DNA from: Chytridium lagenaria
Lineage: Eukaryota; Chytridiomycota; Chytridiomycetes; Chytridiales; Chytridiaceae
NCBI GenBank assembly: GCA_025449115.1
Contig: JAHLKC010000094.1
Span: 98,049 to 162,048, forward strand
Length of the DNA: 64,000 nt
Direction of reading: 5' to 3'
Both the position numbers and the translations under genes were made by a program. The notes under the pieces are model-generated. The model was not told where the DNA came from and did no database searches. It worked only from the letters and a program-made list of their open reading frames with translations. Of the stretch, positions 1 through 10,913 are shown in pieces (position 1 is the first letter of the stretch; the number at the start of each line of letters is the position of its first letter).

Positions 1-1
1 T

Positions 2-1652
2 GTTTATGTTGTAGACACATGTCGTGCGCGCGAGGTTTCCTATGACGATCGACGACATGTCACGAGGCTTGGTGATGTGCTTATTGCGAGAGCCAATGGA
101 GAGCAAAGACGGGGCAGGGCTGGGAGAGTTGGGCCGGGTGTTTGTTATCATCTGGTTGGGAGGGAAGTTTACGAAGGATTGGTGGGTGATCTTATATTCT
201 TAAACCAACTTTTAGTTTTAGAGTGGTATAGCTTACTAACTTTTATATATTTTTTCTTGAAATCAGCCTAAACATCGACCGCCTGAGATATTGAGGCTCC
301 CTCTTGAGGAACTTGTTTTGCGTGGTGTAGCAATGTTATCGCAAGGTCGTAAAGCTGGCGATCCGATGACTCAAATTGATATCTCATCGTTACTCGCCGA
401 AGCCTTAGATCCGCCCCCCGCTAAGCACGTGGACCGAGCCGTCACTATCCTTAAGCAGGTATTCACCCACCACGCTTCCTTTCTTTTTTTTGCTAACATC
501 ATTAGATCCAAGCCCTCACTTTGCAAGCCACACTCACTCCTCTTGGGTCCAAGTTGGTTTCACTGCCAACGGATGCGAGACTTGGGAAGATGATTTTGCA
601 TGCGTGCGCGTTTAGATGTTTGGACCCAATTTTGACTGTAGCGGCAAGTCTGAGTTTGGGGAAGGATCCGTTTGCGAAAAAGTTTGAAGATGTAGCGAGT
701 GGCGGTGGGGCGAGCGGGGGTGGAGCTGGGAACTTTAAAACAGGTGATAATACAATCTCTCTCCTTATGAATCCGTTTACTTACTATGGTTTAGTCGATT
801 CCGATCTTCTTGCGATACATAACGCGTTTTCTGGATGGCGTAACGCTATTTTGGGAGGAAAGTCTTCGGCAAGAGACTTTGCGGCGAAGAATGGATTATC
901 TTTTATGCAGCTAGTGCAGATTGAGGAGGCTAGGGCACAACTGTTGCGCGGTCTTGTCGATGCTGGAGCTATAGAAAAAGACGTTTTACTGGGGAAGAAG
1001 TGAGTTTACATTTCATTACTTTCTTCCAGATCTTTTCTTTCATCACTTTCTTTTAACCGCTGAGCTGAACTACCCTTTGTTGTATAGACTTCCATACCCT
1101 CTTCTCACCAGCATACCGGCATTATACTCTCAAAACATTACACCCTCTCTTCTACTTACCGTTCTCGCTACGGGCCTCTACCCTTCCATCCTCGTCCTTA
1201 AGCCTACTCCTTCTCACCTTCCCCAATTCCTAAATCCCCCACAAACGCCCACTGACCGTGTCCGTATTCATCGTCGATCCATCCTACACGGTCAGCGCCT
1301 TCCTCCTGGCTTCTACGCCTCACACAGCGTCACCGGGGTTGACGTTGTAACAAAGTCTGGCGTCAAGATGACGGCGTGGGATTTGAATCGCGTTGGAAGT
1401 CTGGGTGTTTTGTTTGGAGGTAACGGCGAAATGGAAGTCTTGGTGAAAGGTGTCGGGGTAGGAGAAAAGCCTGGACGGTGGTATGTGAAATGCGTTGGGA
1501 GAACTGGGGGCCTTGTTGCGCGCTTTTTAGGTATTGTGAGACGTGGGGTTGAAATGAGAATGGAAAAAGGTCGGGGGAGTGAGGTTGAGGAGAAGGCGGT
1601 GGATCTCTTTATAAGGCTGGTGGAGGCTGAGGGGAAGGTTATGGGAATCTAG
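2..1652 (+). CDS. DEAH-box RNA helicase, C-terminal part (5' end outside window)
   Basis: Superfamily 2 DEAH helicases use ATP to unwind or remodel RNA. The gene start lies left of the window. Four exons join cleanly: 2-181, 267-458, 506-999 and 1088-1652, with GT..AG introns of 85, 47 and 88 bases. Helicase motif VI (EQRRGRAGR) is at 101-127, preceded by the usual VYVVDT and YDDRR context. The HA2/winged-helix region follows (PPEILRLPLEELVL, then MNPFTYYGLVDSDLLAIHNA). Exon 4 carries the OB-fold end. A Gly/Ser-rich insert (about 703-735) sits in the HA2 region. The overall layout resembles the DHX29/DHX36/DHX57 group, but the decisive N-terminal part is missing. The stop at 1650-1652 is close to the usual C-terminal end of the family, so the 3' end looks complete. 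Confidence 0.9.
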
Positions 1653-2039
1653 GGTGGGTTTTTTGGTGTTTTTTTAAGGCGGCGCTTTCGTTAACATTTA
1701 CTGGCATTTACTGGACTCGACAGAGCCGGATCCTATGGCTGCGTACACCACCGTCTTTTGTTCTGTTTGTCTCCCTCTTTGCCGTCTGATCTGTGCGGTG
1801 TTATAATTAGGAAATAACAAGGACGTTTCCCTTCTTTATCGCGCCTACAGTCATACCGTTTTTCAAGTAAGGCCTATTTACATCAATATCACGTTTGGTA
1901 TCTGGCCCTGTTGATTATTTGTGCTGTCCCTTTTAGTTGTCCTCAAAATTCAGGATGCTGAGCATCGACCGCTTTATATATGCGAAACAGAAAGCTAACA
2001 CGTTGCTGAGCTAAGGTATCAATAAACAAATGATAAGAT
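1653..2039. other. intergenic stretch, no gene seen
   Basis: The stretch between the helicase stop and the first peptide cluster is AT-rich with no convincing reading frame. It should contain the helicase 3' UTR. An AATAAA occurs near 2022-2027, close to the cluster boundary. Confidence 0.5.
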
Positions 2040-2183
2040 TTATATAAGCAGTATGTGCACTTATTTTATTGGGTATGTCAAAGTTCAACAAGAGTTGATG
2101 GCCGCTTGGACGTCAAACGTGGGCCTTGAAGGAAAGAAGGTAAGGCTGCCGAAGGAGCATGGAGACGTAAATTGCTCGATGAT

Positions 2184-2306
2184 TTACTGATTGGAAGCCG
2201 TGGTGGAGGTGGTAGGCTTGGTGGCGGGAGTACGTTTGCTCGAGATGGTCTTGACGGCACCGGCGGCAACGATGGTGGTCATGGGGACGTTGGAGAAGGA
2301 AGGCAT
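2184..2306 (-). CDS. short peptide, family type 1 (40 aa)
   Basis: The product is a 40-residue peptide of unknown role, starting MPSFSNVPMTTIVAAGAV and ending ASNQ. Layout in the family: a constant N-terminal half with one short hydrophobic run (IVAAGAV), a basic SKR segment, then a Thr/Ser/Ala/Pro-rich tail of variable sequence. The protein is identical to the copy at 24579-24701, while the DNA differs at synonymous sites (for example GTC/GTT, CGT/CGC across copies). That favours real translation. I see no signal-peptide cleavage pattern, CAAX box or cysteine. The partner gene at 2839 is divergent. Confidence 0.7.
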   Translation of the reverse strand: MPSFSNVPMTTIVAAGAVKTISSKRTPATKPTTSTTASNQ

Positions 2307-2838
2307 TTCTTGAGAGTTGGTTTGAGTGTGAAGGAGACTTTGGGAGATGTTGACTTTTGATGTTGTTGTGAATGTGGGAAGTAGTGGGTGATGGAGGGGT
2401 GTTATTATAGTAAAATTAATAACCCTTTTAACCCTCATAAACATTTTTCAACTTTTTTGAGAAAAGTTTAAGGGTTTGTCAGGAAAACAGTGCAAGACAC
2501 AAACCCTAGTTTTTAAGTTATGAGCATGCGTCAGGTTAAGCCATTGTTGGTTGGATCTTCCATCGTGGCGATATTCGTTGTGGCGATGCGTCCTTCAACT
2601 TCGGGACATATCTAATTATCCGCGTAATGACCTGTGGTGAAGTCGTGAGACTCTCCAGTCTCCACGTATCGTTAACTAGGGTTGACGCTAACCCTCATAG
2701 GCGGATATAAAAAGGCTCCCTGTCATTACTCTGTTTCCTATTACCACTCAACGCAACAGCCTTTCATCTCTTTGACCTTCAAGTCTTTACACAAACACCT
2801 CTCAACAGTCAAACCACCCTCTCAATAAATCACTAAAA
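2307..2838. promoter_or_regulatory. shared promoter between divergent type 1 peptide genes
   Basis: This is the 532-base spacer between two divergent start codons. The plus side has a TATAAAAA box at 2706-2713, about 125 bases before the ATG. The minus side has a weaker TATAAT-like box near 2400. Motifs conserved in the other type 1 spacers are present: AAACCCTA near 2500, a GGGTT/AACCC pair near 2680-2695, and a pair of GTGGCGAT sites at about 2563-2587. Confidence 0.6.
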
Positions 2839-2956
2839 ATGCCTTCATTCTCCAACGTCCCCATGACCACCATCGTCGCCGCCGGTGCCGTCAAGACCAT
2901 CTAACAAGCGTACTCCCGCTACCAAGCCTGCAACAACCACCCCTGGCTCACTCTAA
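2839..2956 (+). pseudogene. short peptide gene, type 1, frameshifted
   Basis: The start and the first 20 codons match the family (MPSFSNVPMTTIVAAGAVKT). Two bases are then missing compared with the inverted copy at 23895-24014, so the frame hits TAA at 2902-2904 after 21 codons. Downstream bases still match the PATTTPGSL tail of that copy, ending at 2956. TATA box and leader are intact, so it may still be transcribed. Confidence 0.75.
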
Positions 2957-3669
2957 TTATCACCAATCTATCAAGACTGGTTCTTTCGCAAGCGTTTTCC
3001 TATTTCGTCGTGTTCAAGGGTCCGATTTTGCGACCATTTTCATCGATATACCATGTCTATCTCTCATGTATAATCTCGCATAATTATACCCCAATAACAT
3101 ATTATTGAATTATTATCATATAAATTATTGTTTTTTCATAAGACAGTGTTTCAATTTAAGTGCGATGATAATATGGAGGATATGACATACATCAGCTCTG
3201 TGTGTTTAGTCCATACGCATCCCCGATAGTTATGCATCTCTTCGGCGTTGAAAGTTTGTTTGCTCTTCCATTCTGGTTCATCTTCTTATTTGAACGACCA
3301 TTTTGCGAATAATTCTTAAAGAGCTTGCAAAAGAAAAAACGAAGCGTGAACAATGTAGAATAATTTATAACGTTGAACAGCAGTTATTACGAGAGGATGG
3401 CATCGTATTTATTGAATTGTACTTTAATGGCTCATGATCATAGCTTCAATTTCCCTGGCGTGCGACTCTTGCGGTGCGACTCTTGCGGCCCATATTTAAT
3501 TATGGGTGGGATAGGCATCTTGACCTCACGGCGCCATTTTGTGAAGGGATCAAAAGATGGCGGGATCCCATTGTTCGACCGACGTCAAGGTTCCGACTGA
3601 AGGTATATTATGATTCACTTGGTGGTGTCGTCATAAGTATTGATCTTTGTTGTTGTTTCAAGAAAGCGT

Positions 3670-3792
3670 TTACTGGTTTGATGAAGTCTTTCAGTCAGGA
3701 GTTGAGGCGGAAGCTGCGGTGCGCTTGGCGTTCGTGATGGATTTGACGGCACCGGTTGCAACGATGGAGGTGGTCATGGGGAAGGAGGGCAT
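3670..3792 (-). pseudogene. short peptide gene, type 2, premature stop
   Basis: Type 2 peptides start MPSFPMTTSIVATGAVKSIT. They lack the SNV of type 1 and have one extra Ser, both whole-codon differences. In this copy the codon TTA of the intact homologue (23063-23185) is TGA at 3693-3691, which removes the last seven residues. A 33-residue product is still possible, so it may not be fully dead. Confidence 0.65.
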
Positions 3793-4205
3793 GGCTGATA
3801 CTTGGTTTTTGGGTGGGTTGAGTGTGTTTTTGTTAAAGGTGAAGTTGAGGTTGGCTGTGACGAGTGATAGAGATACAGATGAATTGGTTCCCCTTTTATA
3901 AGAGAAAACTATAGCATGCGTTTTGAGGGGTGGTTACTTGTTGGTATGGGAGGTTGTTCAGACGTTTTGTTTTCATGGATTTGACAAACCCCATGAAACC
4001 CTGAACGATTCTGTCTTCTGCGCTCGACTTTGCCTCCACGCAAAAAAACACGCCAACATCCATTCTAAATCCAAACGTGATATTGGTTCTTCAGCTGGTA
4101 TAAAAGCAGAGGGTTTATTATCATACTTTTTCTCTCCTACATACCAACCAACAACAACAAACCATCGCATTCCGCACTTCAACCAACCCACTCAAACCAC
4201 CAACA
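3793..4205. promoter_or_regulatory. shared promoter between type 2 and type 3 peptide genes
   Basis: This 413-base spacer has a TATAAAAG box for each side: minus side around 3895-3902, plus side at 4099-4106. In the middle is a conserved inverted repeat, TTTCATGG..CCATGAAA, at about 3973-4003. The same layout recurs at 22659-23062 and 31000-31397. Confidence 0.6.
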
Positions 4206-4321
4206 ATGCCTTCATTCCCTATGACCACCTCCATCGTTGCCACCGGTGCCATAAGTCCATCTCCAAACGCTCGTCTCCCGCAACATCCGCATCCACGACG
4301 TCCACTACATCCGCTCAATGA
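4206..4321 (+). pseudogene. short peptide gene, type 3, frameshifted
   Basis: The gene begins MPSFPMTTSIVATGAI. One C is then missing compared with copies at 22542-22658 and 30883-30999, which shifts the frame into a His/Pro-rich tail ending at 4331. The original stop would be TGA at 4319-4321. Confidence 0.7.
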
Positions 4322-4911
4322 TCTGGATTAAAAACCTGTTCAAACGATCAATCAACACTCTCTACAATCGTCTTGCGACATACGTCATTGGAATCGTTTA
4401 TGATCCTTGGAACAACTTTACGGCAGGTCGATCAACGGTGACACTTGGATATTCCTAGGCGCTGTCAGGACTCTCGAGATCGTCGAAAATTTACGTTCCG
4501 GCCAAGCGCTGACGGAAACGCCTTTTATCAACACGCGGACAAGCTTATCCCGGCCAAAACGCTGAAACTCACGCTTGTTTACTTTATTGTGATAAATACC
4601 ACATGTTTAATGAAGTAAATATTAAATAAATGCTGTGTCGATTAAGAATAAAATCCATAATGCGACTTGTTTTAGAAACGATCAAGATGCTATGATTTTG
4701 ACTGCGTTAAACCAGAAACCATTTAATATGAGTTAGAAGTATTTTTTTACGGTCAAATGATATCTTCACGATCTAATATTGGGACAAGTATTTATTCTGT
4801 CCGTGAATATTACGTGAAAATGTATATGGTTGCAGATAGGGTCGCCTAATTAATTTATTTTAGAGACCATCGGGATTGCCATGCGTACGCGTTGTGTTCG
4901 CTACAGACAAG

Positions 4912-5815
4912 TCCTGAAGTTGGATTCTATGGATTCCGCCAAATACCTCCCACGGCTTTTGGATCTTCTTCATGCTATATGCGATAATTATTTGGATGAT
5001 TTTCGTGAAAGCAAAAGATCTGTTAGGCAGCAATTCTTGACTCAATTTGCGCACAACTTCTTTTAACAAGGTTTGCGGCCTATTCCTTCAAGCTCACTGT
5101 GGATAAGTTTTTCCAAGCCTTTGACGGCGTGTGATTTTGAGGGGAAAAATCAAAAATCAAAACGAAACGATCGAAACGAAACTCTTCAAGTCTTTTCCCA
5201 TTTAAACGGCGCAATATATACGTATCTGTGTGTTCCAAAAAAAAGGCAGTCACTGGGTTTCAAATATTGTCATAAGCTAACATTTTCCGGGTTTATAATA
5301 CTCGAATGTCATCTCTAATCTACTCGGCATCGAAGGCAAAAAAACAAACAACAACAAACACAAAAAACAAACAAACAGTCAAAAATATGTCAGCAAGTGT
5401 CTAGTCGAAACGAAAACAAAAAAAAAAGAAAAAAAAAAAAAGAAAAAAGAAGCGCCTTTCATCCTTACCGAAAAAAAAAAGAAAGAAAAAAAAAATAACA
5501 TTTACTATCAGCTCCACTGTTTTTCAAAGCGTTTTCCCATCCCACATTTCTTGACGTTCGCGAAAATATCTGCTGCATAGAAAGTGTGATCGCTGATATA
5601 AAAACAAAAAAAAAAGGAAATGGAGGAGTCGCCGTACGAGGTGGCAAACTATATTCTCGAAAGTGTTGCTTTCATTTTTGTTTCAAAGTAAGTCTTAAAC
5701 AAAAGTGATAAAACGAACAGCCAGGAGTAAACTTCTTTTAAATTCTTTTTCAACTGATATGGTGTTAATCGCTCCAGGGCACCTTTGCTTCAAATGTCGT
5801 TGGCAGGATCCAACT
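4912..5815. other. 0.9-kb segment absent from clusters 2 and 3, with gene-like fragments
   Basis: Cluster 2 (near 21,890-21,905) and cluster 3 (near 30,370) run straight across this point, so the segment is an insertion here or was lost elsewhere. It begins after CTACAGACAAG and ends before TGAAATAGGAGTA. GTTGGAT near the left edge and ATCCAAC at the right edge form a short inverted repeat. At 4930-5066 there is a protein-like frame (MDSAKYLPRLLDLLHAICDN and on) with a stop at 5064-5066. At 5620-5689 there is a good first-exon candidate (MEESPYEVANYILES and on) ending at a GTAAGT donor. Poly-A and A/T runs lie between. No transposase was seen. Confidence 0.5.
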
Positions 5816-6281
5816 AATGAAATAGGAGTATTACATTTATTTTGATTACTGTATTGTAGGAACTTGAATTATGGTAAAATATTATATTAATATAATCCAT
5901 TCTTAGGATATGGTTGAATTTGAATTCTACGTGAATTTTAGTTCATACCAATTTATGCTATTCTACGTGCTTTTTTTGAGAGCTTCTTCTAATACACTAC
6001 AGGGAGTAATAGCTATGCCATTCATCGAATACGTGAACGATAAAAATAAACAAAAATTCAAAATGATAATTGACTCAATGGTTTATTATCGGGGTATGAT
6101 TATGCGAACATTATACAGGAGAGATAGACAAATAGGTATTTTGATGGTCGCAGAATCGGACCCTTGAAATCGAGAAGCAGGAAAGAAGCTTGCGAAAAAG
6201 CCAGCCTTGATAAATCGGTGATTTTTAGAGCCAGGGGTGGTGGTTGCAGGCTTGATAGCCAGAGTACGCTTGTTTGAGGAT
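5816..6281. other. spacer of peptide cluster 1, with a tail remnant
   Basis: The spacer matches 21,390-21,890 inverted. At about 6228-6281, just beyond the stop of the next gene, there is a leftover second tail of a type 1 gene on the minus strand (related to the PATTTPG ending). This suggests past unequal exchange between family members. No other gene was seen. Confidence 0.5.
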
Positions 6282-6410
6282 TTACTGGCTGGAAGCGGCG
6301 GCGGTGGTGTTGGTGGGCTTGGTGGCGGGAGTGCGCTTGCTTATAGAGATGGTCTTGACGGCACCGGCGGCGACGATGGTGGTCATGGGGACGTTGGAGA
6401 AGGAAGGCAT
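6282..6410 (-). CDS. short peptide, type 1 (42 aa)
   Basis: This is the longest family member. One extra codon gives ISISKR where other copies have ISSKR; the rest of the tail is TPATKPTNTTAAASSQ. Its inverted homologue is 21264-21389. The in-frame three-base insertion supports selection for the reading frame. Confidence 0.7.
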   Translation of the reverse strand: MPSFSNVPMTTIVAAGAVKTISISKRTPATKPTNTTAAASSQ

Positions 6411-6944
6411 TTTCGATGATATCTTAAGAGGATGGTTTGAAATTAGAGATGTGTTTGCAAGAAGAGGCTATGAGTTGAATGATGAAACAGCGGTGAGGGA
6501 AGTTGGGTTTTTATATCCGCGGGATGAAAGTTAGAGTAAACCCTAATCACAATGAGTAGTGGAGATCAAATCACCATCACAACTCACGGCAATTACGTGG
6601 ATGCTCTTGAAAGGAAAGGCATCGCCACGAGACATCGCCACGATGGATCATTCATTTTGCATGTTTTTTTTAACAGGTGTCGGGAACGGATGCTCAAAAA
6701 CTTTAAACCAGGGTTTTTGCTGTTGAGCTACGCCACAGGGATTCTGACAAACTGGCCATTATTTGTCAACAACCCTACACATAATTCTTCCATCGTATTC
6801 TCTAAAACGTGGGGTAGGGTTAAAGAAGCTATAAATAGGCACATTCATCCTCTACACAAAAATTCCTCATTCACAACAACAACATCAAAAGCCAAACACA
6901 CCTCCTTAAATCTCCTTAACACTCAATCCAACCCAACTCAAGAA
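6411..6944. promoter_or_regulatory. shared promoter, type 1 pair
   Basis: The minus-side TATA (TATAAAAACCC on that strand) is at 6505-6515. The plus-side TATAAATA is at 6830-6837, about 108 bases before the ATG. AAACCCTAATCAC occurs near 6539. Two CATCGCCACGA copies lie at about 6619-6645. TAGGGTT occurs near 6825. Confidence 0.6.
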
Positions 6945-7070
6945 ATGCCTTCCTTCTCCAACGTCCCCATGACCACCATCGTCGCCGCCGGTGCCGTCAA
7001 GACCATCTCTAGCAAGCGCACTCCTGCCACCAAGCCTAACAACACCACCGCCGCTGCTTCCAACCAGTAA
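6945..7070 (+). CDS. short peptide, type 1 (41 aa)
   Basis: The peptide ends KPNNTTAAASNQ. The ATG at 6945 is chosen because homology to all other copies begins exactly there. The frame happens to stay open far upstream, but that part (6552-6944) is the shared promoter. Its inverted homologue is 20614-20739. AATAAA follows near 7181. Confidence 0.7.
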   Translation: MPSFSNVPMTTIVAAGAVKTISSKRTPATKPNNTTAAASNQ

Positions 7071-7200
7071 ATCCGCAAGCCTCCTTGATACATAAACACC
7101 CATATCCTTTAATTTCGTTTCCAAGGCCCACGTCTGGCGTTCAAGCGGCCATCAAACCATGTCGTTGACTTCAATACCCAATAAAACATATTTTGTTAAT

Positions 7201-8560
7201 GCTAAATAATTTCCCTGTCTTTCGCAATTTAATCGATATAAAATGCACCTCTCACTTCAAAACCATTTAGTGGTTGCTACTATTATTGCCAACTCAGCCA
7301 ATAATACTCAACTTTAAGACAAACACCCTCATCCATTTCTTGCCAGAATCTAGAGTAACAAACGACGTGACGATGTACCCATGGACCGATATAGCGGGAA
7401 TCAGCTTAACAAGCCTTGCATGACTCAATAAATACTACGTAGGAGTGAAATTGTAACCAAAGATAGTGCTTATAATAGATTATGTTCAAAAGCATTAATG
7501 ATGGCTCGGTTCTGGCAACGTCGGCCGCGTCGCTGTAAATGCATGCTATGTCGATGGTAACTTCATGGACTGTGGATGCTATGAAGCTTGTTATAAAACC
7601 ATATAAGACAAGCGCGGCCTTCCAGGAAATGTTTGAAAGGAGCATAATCGCCCGGTAAGCAGCGTGAGGGGTTTCACCCCGAGAGCTGTTGTTTGGGCGG
7701 TATTCTCGCCTGGCATACTGCGGAGTGTGAACTGAAATGCGCGTGCGCGGGATGTTTCGGTGCGAAAACTTGAGCGTGGGTTTTTGTTTGGGGTGCGCGG
7801 CATATTGCTGCAGCCAAAGGAAATGTTATCCTCTGATAATGTATTGCGGCGTGGATTGGCCGCGTGCAATATTCGGGATTCTCGCCAGCGAATTTTATTT
7901 TTTTGGGGTTGCAAAATTTTCTTAATTTGGACCAATCAACGCATTTTGCATTTATTTATTTTAATTTGTGGAGGTGGAGACAACATATTATTCTTTTCGT
8001 TTCCCAATTATATGTTGCCACTCTTCCCATCCCCCCCCCCTCCCCTTGGGTATTGAAGGTAACAAATACATATTGAAAGAATTTTTTGGAAATTTTGGCA
8101 GGAGGGCGAAATGACGAGTAGTCAATGTGCATTGGTCTATCACCTGATCCTGGAGTCTCCCTCACCGTTGTACCCTGATCTTCATTGGTGTCTGCTTGAT
8201 GCTGACAAGACCATGGACTTCAATAGGGCCAAGCTGTGGGATGATGGATCAGACGTGTTAGATCAATGCACTGGACTGCTCGAGCATTGACTTCGTCCCT
8301 TCTGATCACTCATCTCTCCATACAAAGAGTTCCGATCACTGATCTCTCCATCCAGAGACCTCTTGTTTAACAACCAGAGGGTTCAATCTCCTCTTTCCTC
8401 TCATTCATCTCACCGTTCACTATTGGCACAGAGGCCCTCTTTGTTGGTCTTGTGTAACACCCAAATCTGGTGAATTTCAGGTGTTTGTATTTGTTTACGA
8501 TTCAGATCTCTTGTGATTAATAAATGAATATAGATATTATTATTAATAAAGATGCAAATA
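7201..8560. other. intergenic stretch, no gene identified
   Basis: No reading frame here looks protein-like. A C-run lies at about 8030-8043. The stretch 8100-8470 has low stop density and a TGTAACACCC end near 8452, which could be an old repeat border, but no matching second copy was found in the window. Confidence 0.4.
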
Positions 8561-9279
8561 AATGCACCTGTTCAATACGGATACCATGTTTGAGATGCAG
8601 ACTTTGATTGTTTCTAACCTTGAAAATTCATTTCAGTCCTTCCGTTGTTTAAGAGTGCGTCCTATGAGTGCGTTACATGGAACTGTGCGTGGAGGAGTGA
8701 ATGGACGAAGTCGTCGGCGAACGAGGTTATCTTCAGCATCGTTCATCAAATGAGTGAGCAAGATGGGGGTGACGAGAGTGATAGCTCTGGCGATGATAGC
8801 AGGTGTAAATAACCTTTTTTTTAATGACTTACTGTTATAAGTGCATTTTCATTCTTGTCTGAAAGACGAATTGGGAAGGATAGACGAAGAGTATGATTTT
8901 GCAATTCCATCGGGGGAGTTTCGTCTTGCCGCCCATGATGCTTTTTGTGAAAAGATGGATATAGTAATTTGCAGTTGACTCCATGCACAGTTTGTGAGAT
9001 GGGTTTTTTTGCTGATGATGTTGTAATGCATCGGTTGAATAATCGTATTATTGATGTATGAATTTTATTTGTTTAATAATATTTACCTTTGCACAGTATT
9101 TTTCAACTAGTCTTGACGAACGATGCAAATGTTCCTCAACTGTTACGAGATCAATACGACTGCTCATTTGTTGATATACGATTAATCCGGGTTGTTGGTT
9201 GTATCCACAAGGTATAAAGTTATAATGATATTTTATGTAATGTTTTTCAGGTTTTCTTGTAGACGGTGTTAACTCATTT

Positions 9280-9741
9280 GTGACTATTTGCAAATTTGTT
9301 ATAAATCTCTTCAAAGCTCATACGAGCACCGTCATCGCCGTCATAGTAGACCACCTAAATTATCGATCGCCAATGGCAATTTTCGTTGGGTTTTTACCGG
9401 AAGAATTTTCTACGGCAACAGACCTCGATGAGAAAAATGATTGCTTTAGCGCATCCCGTCGATATATTTCTACGATTTTTTGTGGTGGGCAAAAGGTGAT
9501 CAAGTCCCACAATTATTTTGTCAGGAATACCGAAGGGCCCGTTGTCACTATGATGGGGGATATTGTCGGGAAGGTTAAAATTGTGATTATCGGAAATACC
9601 ACCCCTGAAGCAAAAGCGTTCGCATTGAAAGAGAAACTGCAGACGTCGAATATGCTAATCGGTTTCTTGATTTCTTCTTAACGAATCACCAAGATTACGT
9701 TGAGATTTCCCCGCGAACAGGGTTTCCTACATTTCCCAACG
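9280..9741 (+). CDS. Helitron-like element 1, pre-Rep domain (DUF6570-like)
   Basis: The readable core contains KSHNYFVRNTEGPVVTMM and a following MLIGF-type segment. It is clearly related to the second element at 62,190-62,400 (RSHTYLVRNTAGPLTALV). This domain usually precedes the Rep domain in Helitron proteins. Its role is unknown to me. The frame changes once near 9630; the other frame then gives a sensible continuation (FLTNHQDYVEISPR, then FPTFPNG) up to a GT donor at 9742. A short intron to about 9783 probably follows, as in the second element. Confidence 0.55.
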
Positions 9742-9783
9742 GTAATATTTTATTAAAAATGGATAGTATTAATATTGTAATAG

Positions 9784-10913
9784 GTGTTGTGTTGATACAA
9801 CCTCTACGGGACAGTATCATGATTCGGGATTGCCGAGTAATTTGGAAGAAAATATCACCTTTGATGACTCCAGCTACAACGTTCCCCCGCAAGCTTCTTT
9901 TGACAACGCTTCCGCATCCACCGATTATTGTAGTATTCGACGAACGTCATTGATACAGTCAGAGACAGCAACCAACGAGAATAATGAGAGTTTTTATATA
10001 CTTCGTCGTTCCAGCGATTTTTTAAGCGATTCAAATTGGAGTCACGCGCCAAAGGCGTATCCTTGTCTCTTTCCGTTTGGTCGTGGAGGACCTGCCGAAT
10101 TTCGTTCTGTTGCTGTCTCTGTCAATGCTTAATTCGTCGATACCTAAGTTTGCATAATTCGAGGTTCCCAACAGCATTCGTCATTTTTGTTTGCCCGCAA
10201 TGGATTGGATGGGACGAAAAAGAGCCAATGGGAAACTATCTTATTTATTGAAGTTGAATCGCAGACTTGCTGAGTGTGGACAAATTAATCAAGACCGACA
10301 TTAATCGATGTTTGCACTATGCTCGGTCTGTGAGTGAAGCGGAAAAACGTGGAGCTCAATTACCGTATCCTGATGACAGAGTACGCGATGTACTTGAATT
10401 CCGAAAAGGCATTACCTCCCGCCGAACAAAGCTTCTATAATTCATCGAAATCGCAATCTATGAATCGAGGTCACGTTCTTAATAAGCTTCGTGAACACGG
10501 TGTTTTTCAAATTTACTTCACCATATCTCCTGACTCTGGCGGGAACTTTTGACATTGCGGTGATGCATTCTCAGGTTTCTTTACCTGACATACTGGCTCG
10601 AAATACTTTGAATCTTCCGAATATCGATAAACTGAAGGAAATTTCAGCTACGTATCCATTTTCGTGCGCACGAAGATTTGACCGATTGCTACGAGTAGTG
10701 ATTTCCGAACTTTTGAATTTTGACGTGCGTTCCGGTCGTCCTAAGGGTACTGGAATTTTCGGAATCGTTAAAGATTTTGCTGCTGCGGTTGAAACACAGC
10801 AATCAGGACAATTGCACGCTCATTTTTGTCGTGTGGTTACATGGATTTCATCTTACCGCAAAAAGACAACCTTGACGCGTATCGCAATGATGATCAACGT
10901 CGAGAAAAGATAA
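9784..10913 (+). pseudogene. Helitron-like Rep (HUH nuclease) region, disrupted
   Basis: The block includes SHAPKAYPCLFPFGRGGP (about 10,040-10,090) and the HUH motif SGQLHAHF (about 10,804-10,827). In Helitrons the HUH histidines bind the metal used for strand cleavage. Between these, stops and frame changes occur at about 10,130-10,260, 10,430 and 10,550. Some breaks could be indel errors or unrecognised introns, but as read it is not one open gene. Confidence 0.6.

Larger units (their letters stand above)
2040..7200. repeat. peptide-gene cluster 1 (inverted copy of cluster 2)
   Basis: This block matches, in reverse orientation, the block 20,505-24,880. It holds three head-to-head pairs of tiny genes at 2306/2839, 3792/4206 and 6410/6945. 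Order, orientation, spacers, promoters and 3' flanks correspond to the pairs 24579/24014, 23063/22658 and 21264/20739 in cluster 2. Both outer edges carry the same gene 3' flank, with GGCCGCTTG(G/A)ACG and an AATAAA close to TTGGGTAT. Cluster 1 differs by an extra 0.9-kb segment (about 4912-5815) and by three disabled peptide genes. I read the alignment by eye and did not compute identity. Confidence 0.85.

Noticed and set aside
5910..6167. 85-codon frame in cluster 1
   Set aside because: The same DNA in clusters 2 and 3 has stops and indels in that frame.
6552..6944. Long N-terminal extension of the 6945 peptide
   Set aside because: It is simply the shared promoter with the TATA box. The other copies do not have this frame open.
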